This document shows, piece after piece, positions 30,100 to 38,856 of a stretch of DNA of 44,308 nt. Both the position numbers and the translations under genes were made by a program. The notes beneath the pieces were generated by a model. The model had not been told where the DNA came from. It made no database searches and was given only the letters and a program-made list of their open reading frames with translations. The DNA comes from a virus, in IMG/VR virus record IMGVR_UViG_3300042894_008609, positions 1 through 44,308 of that record; one strand, given 5' to 3'. The number at the start of each line of letters is the position of its first letter. Within the stretch, counting starts at the first letter, position 1.

Positions 30100-30440
30100 G
30101 CGTCGCCCAGTTCATCGGAGAGCACCGCGGATCCGTCGCACGCACTCTGCGTGAGACGTTCTCCGTGGGCCTCTCCGATCTGGGCGACGCTGTCACGTGG
30201 GGTGAGGTACGGATCCTCCTCCAGGAAGCCGCAGGAGACCCGTCAACAGCCTTAGGCGCCGAACTGGCGGGATGGTCCTACCCCGCCACCGTTCCGGCGC
30301 TCCTGACGCTCTCCGCACAGTTGGGGAAGCAGTCACGCGACGTCATGCCATGGGTGCTCGTGCTCCGCGGCGACCAAGCCACCCCCGAAGAGGTCGCAAC
30401 CGCGCTCGCGGAGATCGATTCGGGTCTCGTGTTCACCTGA
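30093..30440 (+). CDS. Tail assembly chaperone, frameshift extension
   Basis: This frame has no ATG, GTG or TTG start until GTG 30165, yet it encodes a sensible sequence before that (SVAQFIGEHRGSVARTLRETF), continuing to ALAEIDSGLVFT. It lies -1 relative to the short chaperone. Together they would give a G-T fusion of about 234 aa, as in lambda and many siphophages. A separate translation from 30165 is the alternative. Confidence 0.7.
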   Translation: MLSVAQFIGEHRGSVARTLRETFSVGLSDLGDAVTWGEVRILLQEAAGDPSTALGAELAGWSYPATVPALLTLSAQLGKQSRDVMPWVLVLRGDQATPEEVATALAEIDSGLVFT

Positions 30441-30456
30441 CCTCAAGGGGGTGCCC

Positions 30457-33333
30457 GTGTCCTCTCAGGTCGCCTCCGGGCACGTCGCGATCTTCCCGGT
30501 GATGACCGGGTTCAAGTCGAAGGTCACGAAGGACACGAAGGATGCCGGTGCGGCCGGTGCGAAGTCGTTCGAGGGGGGCTTCAAGGGTGTCGGCGCCCGC
30601 AGCGGCCGAGCGCTCGGCAAGGACCTGAAGTCCGCGCTGGATTCGTCCGCCGGAAACCTCGGTGCCGGCTCGATGAAGCGGCTCACGAGCGAGGTCGCGT
30701 CCGCGTCGTCAGCGCTCGCTCGCGTACGGCTGAAGCAGCAAGACGACGCTGGACGTGTCCGAGTCGCGGAGACGCGTCTAGCCGAGGCGGTCGCCAAGTC
30801 GGGCGCATCGTCGTCGCAGGCGGTGGCGGCCGAGGAGCGTCTCGCATCGGTGCGCCGCACGCACGCGACGACCACTGAAGCCGTCGCGGCGGCCACTACG
30901 CGGCTTAAGGCGGCTCAGGGCACTCTCGCGGCGGCGCAGAACGCTGGCACCGTGTCGACAACGCGTTTCTCGACAAGCCTTGCCAGCCTCGGGCGGACAG
31001 CTCAGAGCGGATTCCAGTCTGTCGTGAGCGCAGCGGGCAACGCCGCATCGGCTGTCGCGAATGCACTCGGGTCTGGCATCCGTAACGCCGCAACGGCCAC
31101 GGTGACCGCTGCCACGGGAGCGATTGCCATCGCGATCGCGTCCTCCATCGGTCCCGCGATCTCGCGAGTGGACACGCTCTCGAACTTCCCGCGGATGATG
31201 CAGAACCTCGGCTACTCGGCCGCTGATGCATCCACTCAGCTCTCGAGGATGTCGTCGAGCCTCATTGGACTGCCGACGTCGCTCGACGCGATGACCGGGA
31301 TGGTCACCAAACTGGCTCCTCTCACGGGTGGGCTCAGCGAGGCCACCGATCTGTCTCTCGCCCTCAACAACGCGCTTCTCGCAGGCGGGAAATCGACCGA
31401 GCTCCAGTCGAACGCTATGGAGCAGTACACGCAGATGCTGTCGAACGGCAAGGTCGACATGCAGGCGTGGAAGTCGATGGTCAACGCGATGCCCGGGCAG
31501 ATGAACCAGCTCGCGATCTCGCTCCTCGGCGCCGGGGCGAGCACCATGGACCTGTACAACGCGATGCAGGACGGGACCCTCTCGTTCTCGGACTTCAACC
31601 GTGCAGTCCTCGATCTGAACCGCACTGGCTTGCCGGGCTACGCGTCGTTCGCTGACCAGGCGAAGACCGCAACCGCTGGTATCGCAACCTCCGTCACCAA
31701 CCTGCGGACAGCGGTCACCCGCGGGCTCGCGAATCTCATCACCCCATTCGCCCCTCAGATCGTCGCGTTCTTCACAACGCTCGCAGGGCTGGTCGATCGG
31801 GTCACTGCGGTCCTCGTGCCCTTCGCTACCGCCGCAGCGAGCTCGCTAGACGGGCTTGCCTCCGGGATGAGCGGGATGGCCCCGCTGCTGGCGACCCTCG
31901 GGGCCGGATTCGCCGCGCTCGGCGCCGGCGGCCTGGCAGGCGTGCTCGCACGGATCCCTCTCCTGTCCGCAGCCATCCCCGGCCTCACCGGCGCGCTCGG
32001 GCTGCTGGGCGGCCCACTCGGCGTCGCGGCAGCCGCACTCGCAGGCTTCGCACTCTCCGGCGGGGACGTCTCAGGGCTGGTGTCCAGCATCACGGGCATC
32101 GTCGGCCAGGTGGTCGCGGCCCTCCCGGGCGTGATCAGTGCCGTCGCGACGGTCATCCCCGACATCGTGACGTCGATCCTGTCCCAGGTGCCGGCGCTGC
32201 TCGGCGCAGCTGTGCAGATCGTGAACAGCCTTGTCGCTGGGATCGTCACGGCGATCCCGTTGCTCGTCGACGGGGCGCTCGCGCTCATCACCGGTCTGGT
32301 GCAGGCCCTGATCACCAACCTGCCGATGATCATCGCCGGGGCGATCAAGCTCGTGATGGCGCTCATCCAAGGCATCATCACGGCGCTCCCGCTGCTGGTG
32401 ACCGCCGCGGTGCAGCTCGTGACTGGGCTGCTTACCGCGATCGTGAGTGCACTGCCCGTGATCATCGAGGGCGGCGTGCAGCTGCTCATGGCGGTCGTCA
32501 TGGGTATCGTGCAGGCACTCCCGATGCTGCTGCAGGCGGCGCTCGATCTCGTGATGGGGTTGCTGCAAGCGATCATCACCAACCTGCCGTTGATCATCGA
32601 CGCGGGTATCCAACTGCTGCTGTCCCTCGTGACCGGGTTGATTGGTGCGCTCCCGCAACTGATCACGGCAGCGATCGAGCTGGTCCTGCAGCTGCTGGCG
32701 GGGTTGCTGACGATGCTCCCGCAGCTGATCGAGGCGGGTATCACGCTCGTCGTCGCGCTGATCACGGGTCTCCTCAAGGCGATCCCGCAGATCATCGAGA
32801 TGCTCCCGCAGATCGTTGAGGCGATCTGGAACGGCCTCGCGAACGTCGACTGGCTCGGCCTGGGGGCGCAGATCATTCAGGGCATCATCGACGGATTCTT
32901 CTCGATGGTCGGCTCCGTCGGTGATGCGATCGGCTCCGTGCTCGGCGGCATCCTTGACTTCTTCCCGCACTCGCCGGCGAAGAAGGGACCGCTGGGTCCG
33001 TCCGGCTGGCGTCAGCTGCGCACGTCGGGTCTCGCGACGATGCACCAGTTCGCGGAGGGAGCGAAGGACGGCGCGCCGGCGTACGCGGACGCGCTGACCG
33101 CGGCTGCGGCGGCGGTCTCGTCGCGGGCGCAGGACGCTCTGGCCGTGGTGTCGACGCGGACGAGCGTGGACGCGACGTCGACGGCGGCGACCACTGCTGC
33201 CGCTCCGGCAGCGCCCGGGGTCGCCTTCTACGGCGACGTGCACACGCAGGACGTCGACGAGCTCGTCGATCGCATCGAGAAGAAGAAGCGTGCGGCGAAC
33301 TACGCGACCGGCGCGACTCGGAAGGTGGGGTGA
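30457..33333 (+). CDS. Tape measure protein
   Basis: The 958-aa ruler of the tail. AAGGGG ends 6 nt before GTG 30457; GTG 30451 abuts the site. The N-terminal 250 residues are charged coiled coil. Residues about 230-400 are the conserved tape-measure domain (PRMMQNLGYSAADASTQLSRM, MVNAMPGQMNQLAISLLG). A hydrophobic repeat region spans 573-792. The end has FPHSPAKKGPLGPSGWRQL. The length predicts a tail of roughly 140 nm if the usual 1.5 A per residue applies. Confidence 0.93.
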   Translation: MSSQVASGHVAIFPVMTGFKSKVTKDTKDAGAAGAKSFEGGFKGVGARSGRALGKDLKSALDSSAGNLGAGSMKRLTSEVASASSALARVRLKQQDDAGRVRVAETRLAEAVAKSGASSSQAVAAEERLASVRRTHATTTEAVAAATTRLKAAQGTLAAAQNAGTVSTTRFSTSLASLGRTAQSGFQSVVSAAGNAASAVANALGSGIRNAATATVTAATGAIAIAIASSIGPAISRVDTLSNFPRMMQNLGYSAADASTQLSRMSSSLIGLPTSLDAMTGMVTKLAPLTGGLSEATDLSLALNNALLAGGKSTELQSNAMEQYTQMLSNGKVDMQAWKSMVNAMPGQMNQLAISLLGAGASTMDLYNAMQDGTLSFSDFNRAVLDLNRTGLPGYASFADQAKTATAGIATSVTNLRTAVTRGLANLITPFAPQIVAFFTTLAGLVDRVTAVLVPFATAAASSLDGLASGMSGMAPLLATLGAGFAALGAGGLAGVLARIPLLSAAIPGLTGALGLLGGPLGVAAAALAGFALSGGDVSGLVSSITGIVGQVVAALPGVISAVATVIPDIVTSILSQVPALLGAAVQIVNSLVAGIVTAIPLLVDGALALITGLVQALITNLPMIIAGAIKLVMALIQGIITALPLLVTAAVQLVTGLLTAIVSALPVIIEGGVQLLMAVVMGIVQALPMLLQAALDLVMGLLQAIITNLPLIIDAGIQLLLSLVTGLIGALPQLITAAIELVLQLLAGLLTMLPQLIEAGITLVVALITGLLKAIPQIIEMLPQIVEAIWNGLANVDWLGLGAQIIQGIIDGFFSMVGSVGDAIGSVLGGILDFFPHSPAKKGPLGPSGWRQLRTSGLATMHQFAEGAKDGAPAYADALTAAAAAVSSRAQDALAVVSTRTSVDATSTAATTAAAPAAPGVAFYGDVHTQDVDELVDRIEKKKRAANYATGATRKVG
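32173..32832 (+). repeat. Ten 66-bp (22-residue) repeats in tape measure
   Basis: Ten consecutive 22-residue units match the pattern G-L/I-xx-A-L-P-x-L-I-xx-A-I-x-L-V-xx-L-L-x. Examples start GIVTAIPLLVDGALALI, GIITALPLLVTAAVQLV and GLIGALPQLITAAIELV. The spacing is exact at 66 bp with no gaps; the DNA is less conserved than the protein. Confidence 0.85.
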
Positions 33334-33336
33334 CGG

Positions 33337-34269
33337 ATGCCTCTCGTGCTCGCCACCCCACCGGTGAGTCCGCCGGCGGAGCCCTCGCAGTGGGGGACGG
33401 TCCGGATGGTGTGGATCGGCCCCGACGGGTCTCGTTGGGACCTCAACGACTGGCGTGCCGGCCTCCAGCTGGTCCGTGAGGGCGTGAAGGGTCTGCACTT
33501 CCCGAAGATCTCGAAGTCGAAGTCGGTGTCGCGGAGTGTTCCCGGCTTCCGACTCCGAGGCTTCCGAGCTGAATCGCGGGACGTGTTCTGGCCGCTGTAC
33601 GTGTACGGCGACGGGAGCGACGAGTGGCGGCGCATCTACGATGCGTTCTTCGCGACGATCACCCCGGACCGCCCGGGCACGTGGGAGGTGACTGCCGGAT
33701 TGACCACCCGTCGGCTTCAGCTGACGGGCGTGTTCGACGAGGAGTACAGCTTCACGCGCGACCCGCTGCGCAAGGGGTGGGCGATCATTCCTGTGTCGCT
33801 CGAGCCGGAGAACCCGTTCTGGATGGGCGACCCGGTTACGACTCCGGAGTTCGGCGGTGAGGAGCCGGTCGACTTCATTCCGGCCGACCTCGGAGACCCG
33901 GACTATCACCCGTCGCCGGCGGCATCATTCTCGGCCGCGACGATTCAGAATCCGGGGCACGTCGAGGCGTACCTGACGTGGACGGTGCGTGCACGAGAGC
34001 CTGTCGACGCCGGGGACGTGATTCTCGGCCTCGGCGGCGTCACTGCGCAGATCAACATCCCGATGGCCGCGGACGACGTCCTCGTCATCGACACCGATCC
34101 CCGCAATGTCGCCGCGCTGCTCAACGGCGTCGACGTCACCGCGCAGCTGGGGCTCGTGGAGTGGGCGCCGCTCCCGTCCGGTGTCGACGTGCCGCTTACC
34201 GTCATCGGGCCGGCGGCATCCGCGACAGTGCAGGCGTCGATGGTGCCGCTTTACTACACCGCGTTCTGA
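33337..34269 (+). CDS. Distal tail (Dit-like) protein
   Basis: A 310-aa protein directly after the tape measure. The N-terminal half (VWIGPDGSRWDLNDW, WPLYVYGDGSDEWRRIYDAFF) fits siphovirus tail-component proteins of the Dit type, which form the tail-tip hub. The C-terminal half is beta-rich (VILGLGGVTAQINIPMAAD). Confidence 0.75.
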   Translation: MPLVLATPPVSPPAEPSQWGTVRMVWIGPDGSRWDLNDWRAGLQLVREGVKGLHFPKISKSKSVSRSVPGFRLRGFRAESRDVFWPLYVYGDGSDEWRRIYDAFFATITPDRPGTWEVTAGLTTRRLQLTGVFDEEYSFTRDPLRKGWAIIPVSLEPENPFWMGDPVTTPEFGGEEPVDFIPADLGDPDYHPSPAASFSAATIQNPGHVEAYLTWTVRAREPVDAGDVILGLGGVTAQINIPMAADDVLVIDTDPRNVAALLNGVDVTAQLGLVEWAPLPSGVDVPLTVIGPAASATVQASMVPLYYTAF

Positions 34270-34287
34270 GCGCTCGGAGGTGATCGT

Positions 34288-35379
34288 GTGGACGGTGTCT
34301 CGTTCATCGTCTACGACAAGGCGGGCACGTTCGAGCGTCTGGTGGTGCCGAAGTCCTCGTCGACGACTCTGCTGCGCAACGGGATCAGCTTCAGTGAGCT
34401 GACGCTCGACAGCGATCACGTTGCGCTCGATGCGGCTACGGCGAAGGGTGCGCGGTGCGCGATGCGGTTCCGTGGCCGCGAGTGGCTTCGAGGGCGAGTG
34501 TCGTCGACGCCAGGGCACGGTCCCGACGGTGACACCGTCATCCGTGTCGAGGACGACGTCCGGAAGCTGTGGGCGTGGCTTGGTTGGCCGAAGCCATCCG
34601 CGGCGCTCAACGCGCAGACCGACGAGTACGCCCGATACAGCGGACCCGCCGAGACCGTCGTGAAGGCTGCGATCGCCGCGAACGTGGCGCGCCTCGGCGT
34701 GCCGTGGACGGTGACGCCCTCGCTAGGCCGCGGGCAGACGTCGAAGGCTGAGCTGCGATTCCACCCGCTCGGCGACAAGCTCATGCCCGTGCTCGACGCA
34801 GCAGGTCTGATCCTGGAGCTCGCGCACGACGGCCTGGCCGTCACGGTCGATGTGCGCGCGTCGCAGCTGGTGGCCGGGCTGCTCTCCGACCTCACCGGCA
34901 ACCTCGAGGCGTACTCGTGGACGAAGGAAGCCCCAACGTCGACACGGGTCATCGTGGGCGGCCGTGGTGAGGGCGTCGACCGGGAGTTCTACCGCAAGAT
35001 CAACGCCGCGACGGAGTCCGACTGGGGCGACATCATCGAGACGTTCGTCGACGCTCGGAACGCCGAGGTCGGCGGGTCCCTGGAGCCGGATGCTGACGAG
35101 GCTCTCGCTGAGGGACGGGCGACGGCTGGCGTCTCGATGGATCTCGTCGAGTCCGACAGGTTCCGCCTCGGCACCCACTTCCTCGTCGGCGATCGCGTGC
35201 GCGTCAAGGTCGGTCCGCTCGATCAGGAGGAACCGATCACGCAGGTCGTGATCGATGACACCCCGGACGGCGTCGTGGTGACGCCGAAGCTCGGCACCGC
35301 CGATGACGATCCCGACGTCCAGATCGGGAACCAGATCGCTGCGCTCGCGCGCGGCGCACGAGACGAGAAGAGGCGCTGA
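34288..35379 (+). CDS. Gp37-like minor tail protein
   Basis: A 363-aa protein from GTG 34288 with GGAGGTGAT 6 nt upstream. Its layout (VSFIVYDKAG at the start, SWTKEAPTSTRVIVGGRGEG in the middle, FLVGDRVRVKVG toward the end) resembles the ReqiPepy6 Gp37-like proteins of actinophages, which occupy the Tal-like baseplate position. Confidence 0.7.
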   Translation: MDGVSFIVYDKAGTFERLVVPKSSSTTLLRNGISFSELTLDSDHVALDAATAKGARCAMRFRGREWLRGRVSSTPGHGPDGDTVIRVEDDVRKLWAWLGWPKPSAALNAQTDEYARYSGPAETVVKAAIAANVARLGVPWTVTPSLGRGQTSKAELRFHPLGDKLMPVLDAAGLILELAHDGLAVTVDVRASQLVAGLLSDLTGNLEAYSWTKEAPTSTRVIVGGRGEGVDREFYRKINAATESDWGDIIETFVDARNAEVGGSLEPDADEALAEGRATAGVSMDLVESDRFRLGTHFLVGDRVRVKVGPLDQEEPITQVVIDDTPDGVVVTPKLGTADDDPDVQIGNQIAALARGARDEKRR

Positions 35380-36014
35380 TGGCGATCACATCGAAGGGTT
35401 ACGAGCGGGCGCTCACCTACGCCGAGCTCGGTGTATTGCTGCAGCACGCCGGCGCGCAGTACTCGGTCTTCAGTGCCGACTCGTTCGCCGCTTCCGTTGG
35501 CGTCGGTGACCGGGTCGTCTCACTGCAAGCGGGATCTGCGGCAGGCCAGGGAATCTTCGACACCTCCGATGCGCCCGTCCCGCTGATTGGCGCTCCGGTC
35601 ACGGCCGGTGATCGATGGGACCTGGTGGCGCTTCGGCGCGATTGGAGTGCGAAGACCACCACGCCCGTACTCCTACAGGGAACAGCGAGCTTCGCACTAC
35701 CAGCCGCGCGTGTTTCGAACCCAGGGGTACAGGATGATCAGCCGCTTTGGCTCATTCGGTTCTCTGCGGGCCAGGCCGCTGCGCAGGAGTTCATCGACCT
35801 CCGCGTGTGGCACGGCGACGGCGGGTGCTTCGCGAAGTCGCGGATGGTGCGCGACTTCCTGACCCGCATCGGCACCCGGATCTACATCACCGACCGCACC
35901 TACGTGCTGACGGTGAACAGCGCCGGTGTGCCGACGTGGGTGACGGACTCCGTCATCACCTCCACCACGGCACCGTCGCCGGCCGACGTGCCCTGGCTGC
36001 AGATCCCCGCCTGA
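35379..36014 (+). CDS. Minor tail protein
   Basis: A 211-aa protein that shares one base with the Gp37-like stop. It is beta-rich, has no transmembrane segment and resembles actinophage tail-tip proteins in position only. Cys residues are nearly absent. A structural role is likely. Confidence 0.65.
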   Translation: MAITSKGYERALTYAELGVLLQHAGAQYSVFSADSFAASVGVGDRVVSLQAGSAAGQGIFDTSDAPVPLIGAPVTAGDRWDLVALRRDWSAKTTTPVLLQGTASFALPAARVSNPGVQDDQPLWLIRFSAGQAAAQEFIDLRVWHGDGGCFAKSRMVRDFLTRIGTRIYITDRTYVLTVNSAGVPTWVTDSVITSTTAPSPADVPWLQIPA

Positions 36015-36027
36015 TCGGAGGCAACTG

Positions 36028-36786
36028 ATGGCATCCGGCCTGTTCTCCGGGGATTCCCGGTATCGCCTCGACCTCAGCACCGGCGTCAGTGGGACGACGA
36101 TCAATGCGTCGATCTCGGTCACCAAGACTGCGGGCGGCGGCTACTGGACGGGCGACGCGCAGTGGTGGCGGATCCGTATCTCCGGCGCGGATCAGGACGG
36201 CTACTGGACGTACGACTTCACCGGCGGCACACCGAAGACGATCGGCATCGCCACGCGCGGCCGCAACGTCGGTTACGGCACGTTCCTCGTCGAGTCGTGG
36301 GTCAACATGGACTCCGGCCTGGGGCAGGCGTACGCAGCCGAGTGGGTGACGATCACGAACCCTGCGACGGTGCCCTCAGCGCCGGCGACGCCGACCGTGT
36401 CGGGTATCGGTGTGACGAGCATGACGCTGAGCTGGTCGATCCCGCCGAACAACGGTGCGGCGATCGATCAGATGCTGCTCCGCCGCTACTCCACGGCGGA
36501 CGGCACCGGACCCTACGTCGACTACCCGAACGCCGGCGACGCGACCTCCCGCACGGTCACTGGCCTCACTCCCGGGACGCAGTACTCGTGGGCGGTGTAC
36601 GCCCATAACAGCGTCGGCTACTCGACTCGCTCGGGCGTCCGGGCAGCGCAGACCCTCGCCGCCGCCCGCGTACCGAAGGCGGGTGTCTACGTGCCGGCCT
36701 CGCAGGTTCAGGCGCCGAAGGCCGGCGCGTTCGTCGCCGCTCAGGTGAAGGCGCCGAAGAACGGCGTCTACGTCAGCACGATCTAG
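36028..36786 (+). CDS. Tail protein with fibronectin type III domain
   Basis: A 252-aa protein. Residues about 112-210 form an Fn3 domain (PSAPATPTVSGIGVTSMTLSW, VTGLTPGTQYSWAVYAHNSVG). The C-terminus has three copies of an APKAG/APKNG-V-x-V motif (VPKAGVYVP, APKAGAFVA, APKNGVYVS). Fn3 domains on tail tips often bind cell-surface sugars weakly. The N-terminal 110 residues are another beta domain. Confidence 0.78.
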   Translation: MASGLFSGDSRYRLDLSTGVSGTTINASISVTKTAGGGYWTGDAQWWRIRISGADQDGYWTYDFTGGTPKTIGIATRGRNVGYGTFLVESWVNMDSGLGQAYAAEWVTITNPATVPSAPATPTVSGIGVTSMTLSWSIPPNNGAAIDQMLLRRYSTADGTGPYVDYPNAGDATSRTVTGLTPGTQYSWAVYAHNSVGYSTRSGVRAAQTLAAARVPKAGVYVPASQVQAPKAGAFVAAQVKAPKNGVYVSTI

Positions 36787-36807
36787 CGGCTCCTGCCGCT
36801 CCACCCC

Positions 36808-36833
36808 AAGCCCTCGCCATCCGGTGAGGGCTT
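36808..36833 (+). terminator. Terminator after the tail operon
   Basis: AAGCCCTC (36808-36815) pairs with GAGGGCTT (36826-36833), and the stem extends inward with CC/GG. It lies 22 bp after the Fn3 protein stop and before the endolysin; the T-tract is short. Confidence 0.7.
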
Positions 36834-36861
36834 CATCGTTCCACGCCTGAGGAGGCACATC

Positions 36862-37494
36862 ATGAAGTTCTGGGAGTACGAAGTCACCTGCAATGCCGGA
36901 TGCCACGCACAGCGCGGCGTCGGCCCCGCCACCGACTACGGCGTGCCGTGGGGATCGCCCGTGCACGCGCCGTTCGCGGGCCGCGCCGAGGCGTACTGGA
37001 CGGACGAGGGCGGGTGGGGCATCCGGATCTACGGCAAGGACGAGATCTTCTGCGCACAGCACCTCGCTGAGAAGCCCGCCGAGGGCGATGTCGCATGGCG
37101 TCAGGTCGTCGCGAAGTCGGGCAACACGGGCTCCGCGACCACCGGACCGCACGTGCACGCCTACATCATCCTGCGTGCCAGCGGCAAGCGAGTGTCCTTC
37201 CAGTACTGGCTGGAGGACATCATCGGCGGGTCGACCAACAGCGACGGATCCTCTCCGAACCCGGCGCCCCAGCCTGCAGCGCAGTGGCACGACACCCCGA
37301 GCGACGACATCGAGTACTACTACTGGAAGTACGAGAACGCGCTCGCGGGCAACGTCGACACATCGCAGTACCTCGACGCCGGCCAGACGCTGAAGGTCGT
37401 GGAGAACCCGGGCACCGGTCCCGTGAAGGTCGTCTGCCGCGACGGCGACCAGGTGTGGGTCGGCACCCGGAACCACCCCGCATCGGTCCGATGA
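36862..37494 (+). CDS. Endolysin, M23 peptidase
   Basis: A 210-aa peptidoglycan endopeptidase. The zinc and catalytic residues of the M23/LytM fold are visible: His15 and Asp25 (ATDYGVPWG), His67 (CAQHL) and His97-x-His99 (GPHVHAY). Residues about 125-145 are a Pro/Ser linker and 150-210 a C-terminal cell-wall-binding-like segment (YYYWKYENALAG). No signal peptide is present, so export would need a holin. GAGGAGG precedes the ATG. Confidence 0.9.
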   Translation: MKFWEYEVTCNAGCHAQRGVGPATDYGVPWGSPVHAPFAGRAEAYWTDEGGWGIRIYGKDEIFCAQHLAEKPAEGDVAWRQVVAKSGNTGSATTGPHVHAYIILRASGKRVSFQYWLEDIIGGSTNSDGSSPNPAPQPAAQWHDTPSDDIEYYYWKYENALAGNVDTSQYLDAGQTLKVVENPGTGPVKVVCRDGDQVWVGTRNHPASVR

Positions 37495-37622
37495 CTCGCT
37501 ACGTCCAGGGGCCGCGCCACGCTCGGCGCGGCCCCTACCGCGGCATCCTGCTGCCGATGAGTCTGCTCGTCGCGGAGCTCGCGGTCCTCGTCGGCCTGAT
37601 CGTCTGGATGGTGTCGACGTGA
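37491..37622 (+). CDS. 43-aa single-pass membrane protein
   Basis: Starts in an ATGA overlap with the endolysin. A basic N-terminus (RYVQGPRHARRGPYRG) is followed by one transmembrane helix at about residues 20-40. It may be a small holin or pinholin-like accessory; the overlap supports translation. Confidence 0.65.
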   Translation: MTRYVQGPRHARRGPYRGILLPMSLLVAELAVLVGLIVWMVST

Positions 37623-38029
37623 TCCGTCAACTGTGGGGGCGCATCACCGAGCCCCGACACATGAAGGCCACCTACGCGGTGCTGTACGTGATCACGATCC
37701 TCACCGGCGTGGCGACGCTGCTGCTTCCGCCGACGTCCATCGCGGGGGAGCTCGGCCAGCCGCTGACGGTCATGTGGTCGGTGTTCTTCCTGCTGGGCGG
37801 CTTCGGGGGTCTGCTGACCGTGTTCCCCGGCTGGTGGTTCGCCGAACGGCTGTCGATCGTGCTCGTCTGGCTCGGCCTCGCGATCTACGGCCTCGTCGTC
37901 CTCGCGCTCCACTTCCAATCCTCCGGGTCACGCCTCACACAGCTCGGGATGATCCTCCTCGCCGCGGGTCTCGGGTACGTCCGGTGGTTGATGATCCGGA
38001 AGTACTCCTTCGAACCGCGAGCGGGGTGA
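37619..38029 (+). CDS. Four-helix membrane protein of the lysis module
   Basis: A 136-aa protein from GTG 37619 with four hydrophobic segments (about 18-40, 49-70, 78-98 and 106-125). It lies between the endolysin and the holin-like genes. It could be a holin or an actinophage membrane protein of the lysis cassette; no family name is certain. Confidence 0.65.
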   Translation: MIRQLWGRITEPRHMKATYAVLYVITILTGVATLLLPPTSIAGELGQPLTVMWSVFFLLGGFGGLLTVFPGWWFAERLSIVLVWLGLAIYGLVVLALHFQSSGSRLTQLGMILLAAGLGYVRWLMIRKYSFEPRAG

Positions 38030-38032
38030 CGC

Positions 38033-38335
38033 ATGGAGCAGACGCAACTCATCACCCTCATCCTCTCGTCCGGCGTCGTCGGCGGTGTGCTGATGAAGCT
38101 CCTCGACTGGGCGCGCGACGCACACGCTGGGCACCTGCAGAAGCGACGCGCCGAAGTCGACACTGCGATCGCGGAACGCGACAAGGCGCGCGCCGAAGCG
38201 AACTGGCTCGACCGGTGGGCCGATGTGCTCGAAGAGTCTCTCCGTGTCCACCGTCGGCAGATGATCGACGCCCCCTGCATCGATCCCGACGACCTGCCCA
38301 CTTACCCCTCCCGCCCTGACAAGGAGAAGCCATGA
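38033..38335 (+). CDS. Membrane-anchored coiled-coil lysis protein
   Basis: A 100-aa protein with an N-terminal transmembrane helix (residues 6-24) and a charged coiled coil (about 30-75), ending in a Pro-rich tail. The layout resembles actinophage membrane proteins of the lysis cassette and, loosely, an i-spanin. The role in lysis is by position. Confidence 0.6.
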   Translation: MEQTQLITLILSSGVVGGVLMKLLDWARDAHAGHLQKRRAEVDTAIAERDKARAEANWLDRWADVLEESLRVHRRQMIDAPCIDPDDLPTYPSRPDKEKP

Positions 38336-38856
38336 AGACCCTGTTCCGCGCCCTCGCTGGCGTCCTGATCGCTTTCGCAGCCGCCATGCTGATCGGCGCG
38401 CCCGCGTACGCCGCCGGGCCCGTCGTGGCGACGTCGGTGGCGTTTGCGTTCACCCTCGACCCGCTGACGGTCGTCCAGTTCGTGATCGCGTTCGTCCTGC
38501 CCGTCCTCGTCGGCCTCGTCACGACTCGCGTCACGTCCGGCGCGCGGAAGGCGTGGCTGCTCGCCGGTCTGACGCTCGTGAGTTCGGTGCTGTTCGAGCT
38601 CGCCCGCTCCCTGCAGGATGCCGGCACCTTCGACCTCGGCGTCGCGCTCGTCGCCGCACTGCCCGCATTCGTGGTGTCCGTCGCCGGCTACTACGGCCTG
38701 TGGAAGCCGACGGGCGTCGCGACCGCGGCGCAGAACGTCGGCACCATCCCCGTCGTGAACGCCGACGGCGCGACCGAGCGGATGACCCGCGCCGAGTACC
38801 GTCGCGCGATCGCCAGCGGAACGGCCGAGCAGAAGCCGGAGGAGGGGCGTGGCTGA
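38332..38856 (+). CDS. Holin-like protein
   Basis: A 174-aa protein. The first 28 residues read as a signal-like or first transmembrane segment ending APAYAA. Three more hydrophobic segments follow (about 45-66, 80-95 and 102-122), and the soluble tail is charged. AAGGAG lies 4 nt before the ATG. This is the best holin candidate, but membrane topology is predicted by eye. Confidence 0.65.
   Translation: MKTLFRALAGVLIAFAAAMLIGAPAYAAGPVVATSVAFAFTLDPLTVVQFVIAFVLPVLVGLVTTRVTSGARKAWLLAGLTLVSSVLFELARSLQDAGTFDLGVALVAALPAFVVSVAGYYGLWKPTGVATAAQNVGTIPVVNADGATERMTRAEYRRAIASGTAEQKPEEGRG

Noticed and set aside
32071-33909. A 612-codon leftward frame over the tape measure and Dit genes
   Set aside because: It mirrors the tape-measure repeats and is rich in Arg, His and Asp; no start region or domain supports it.
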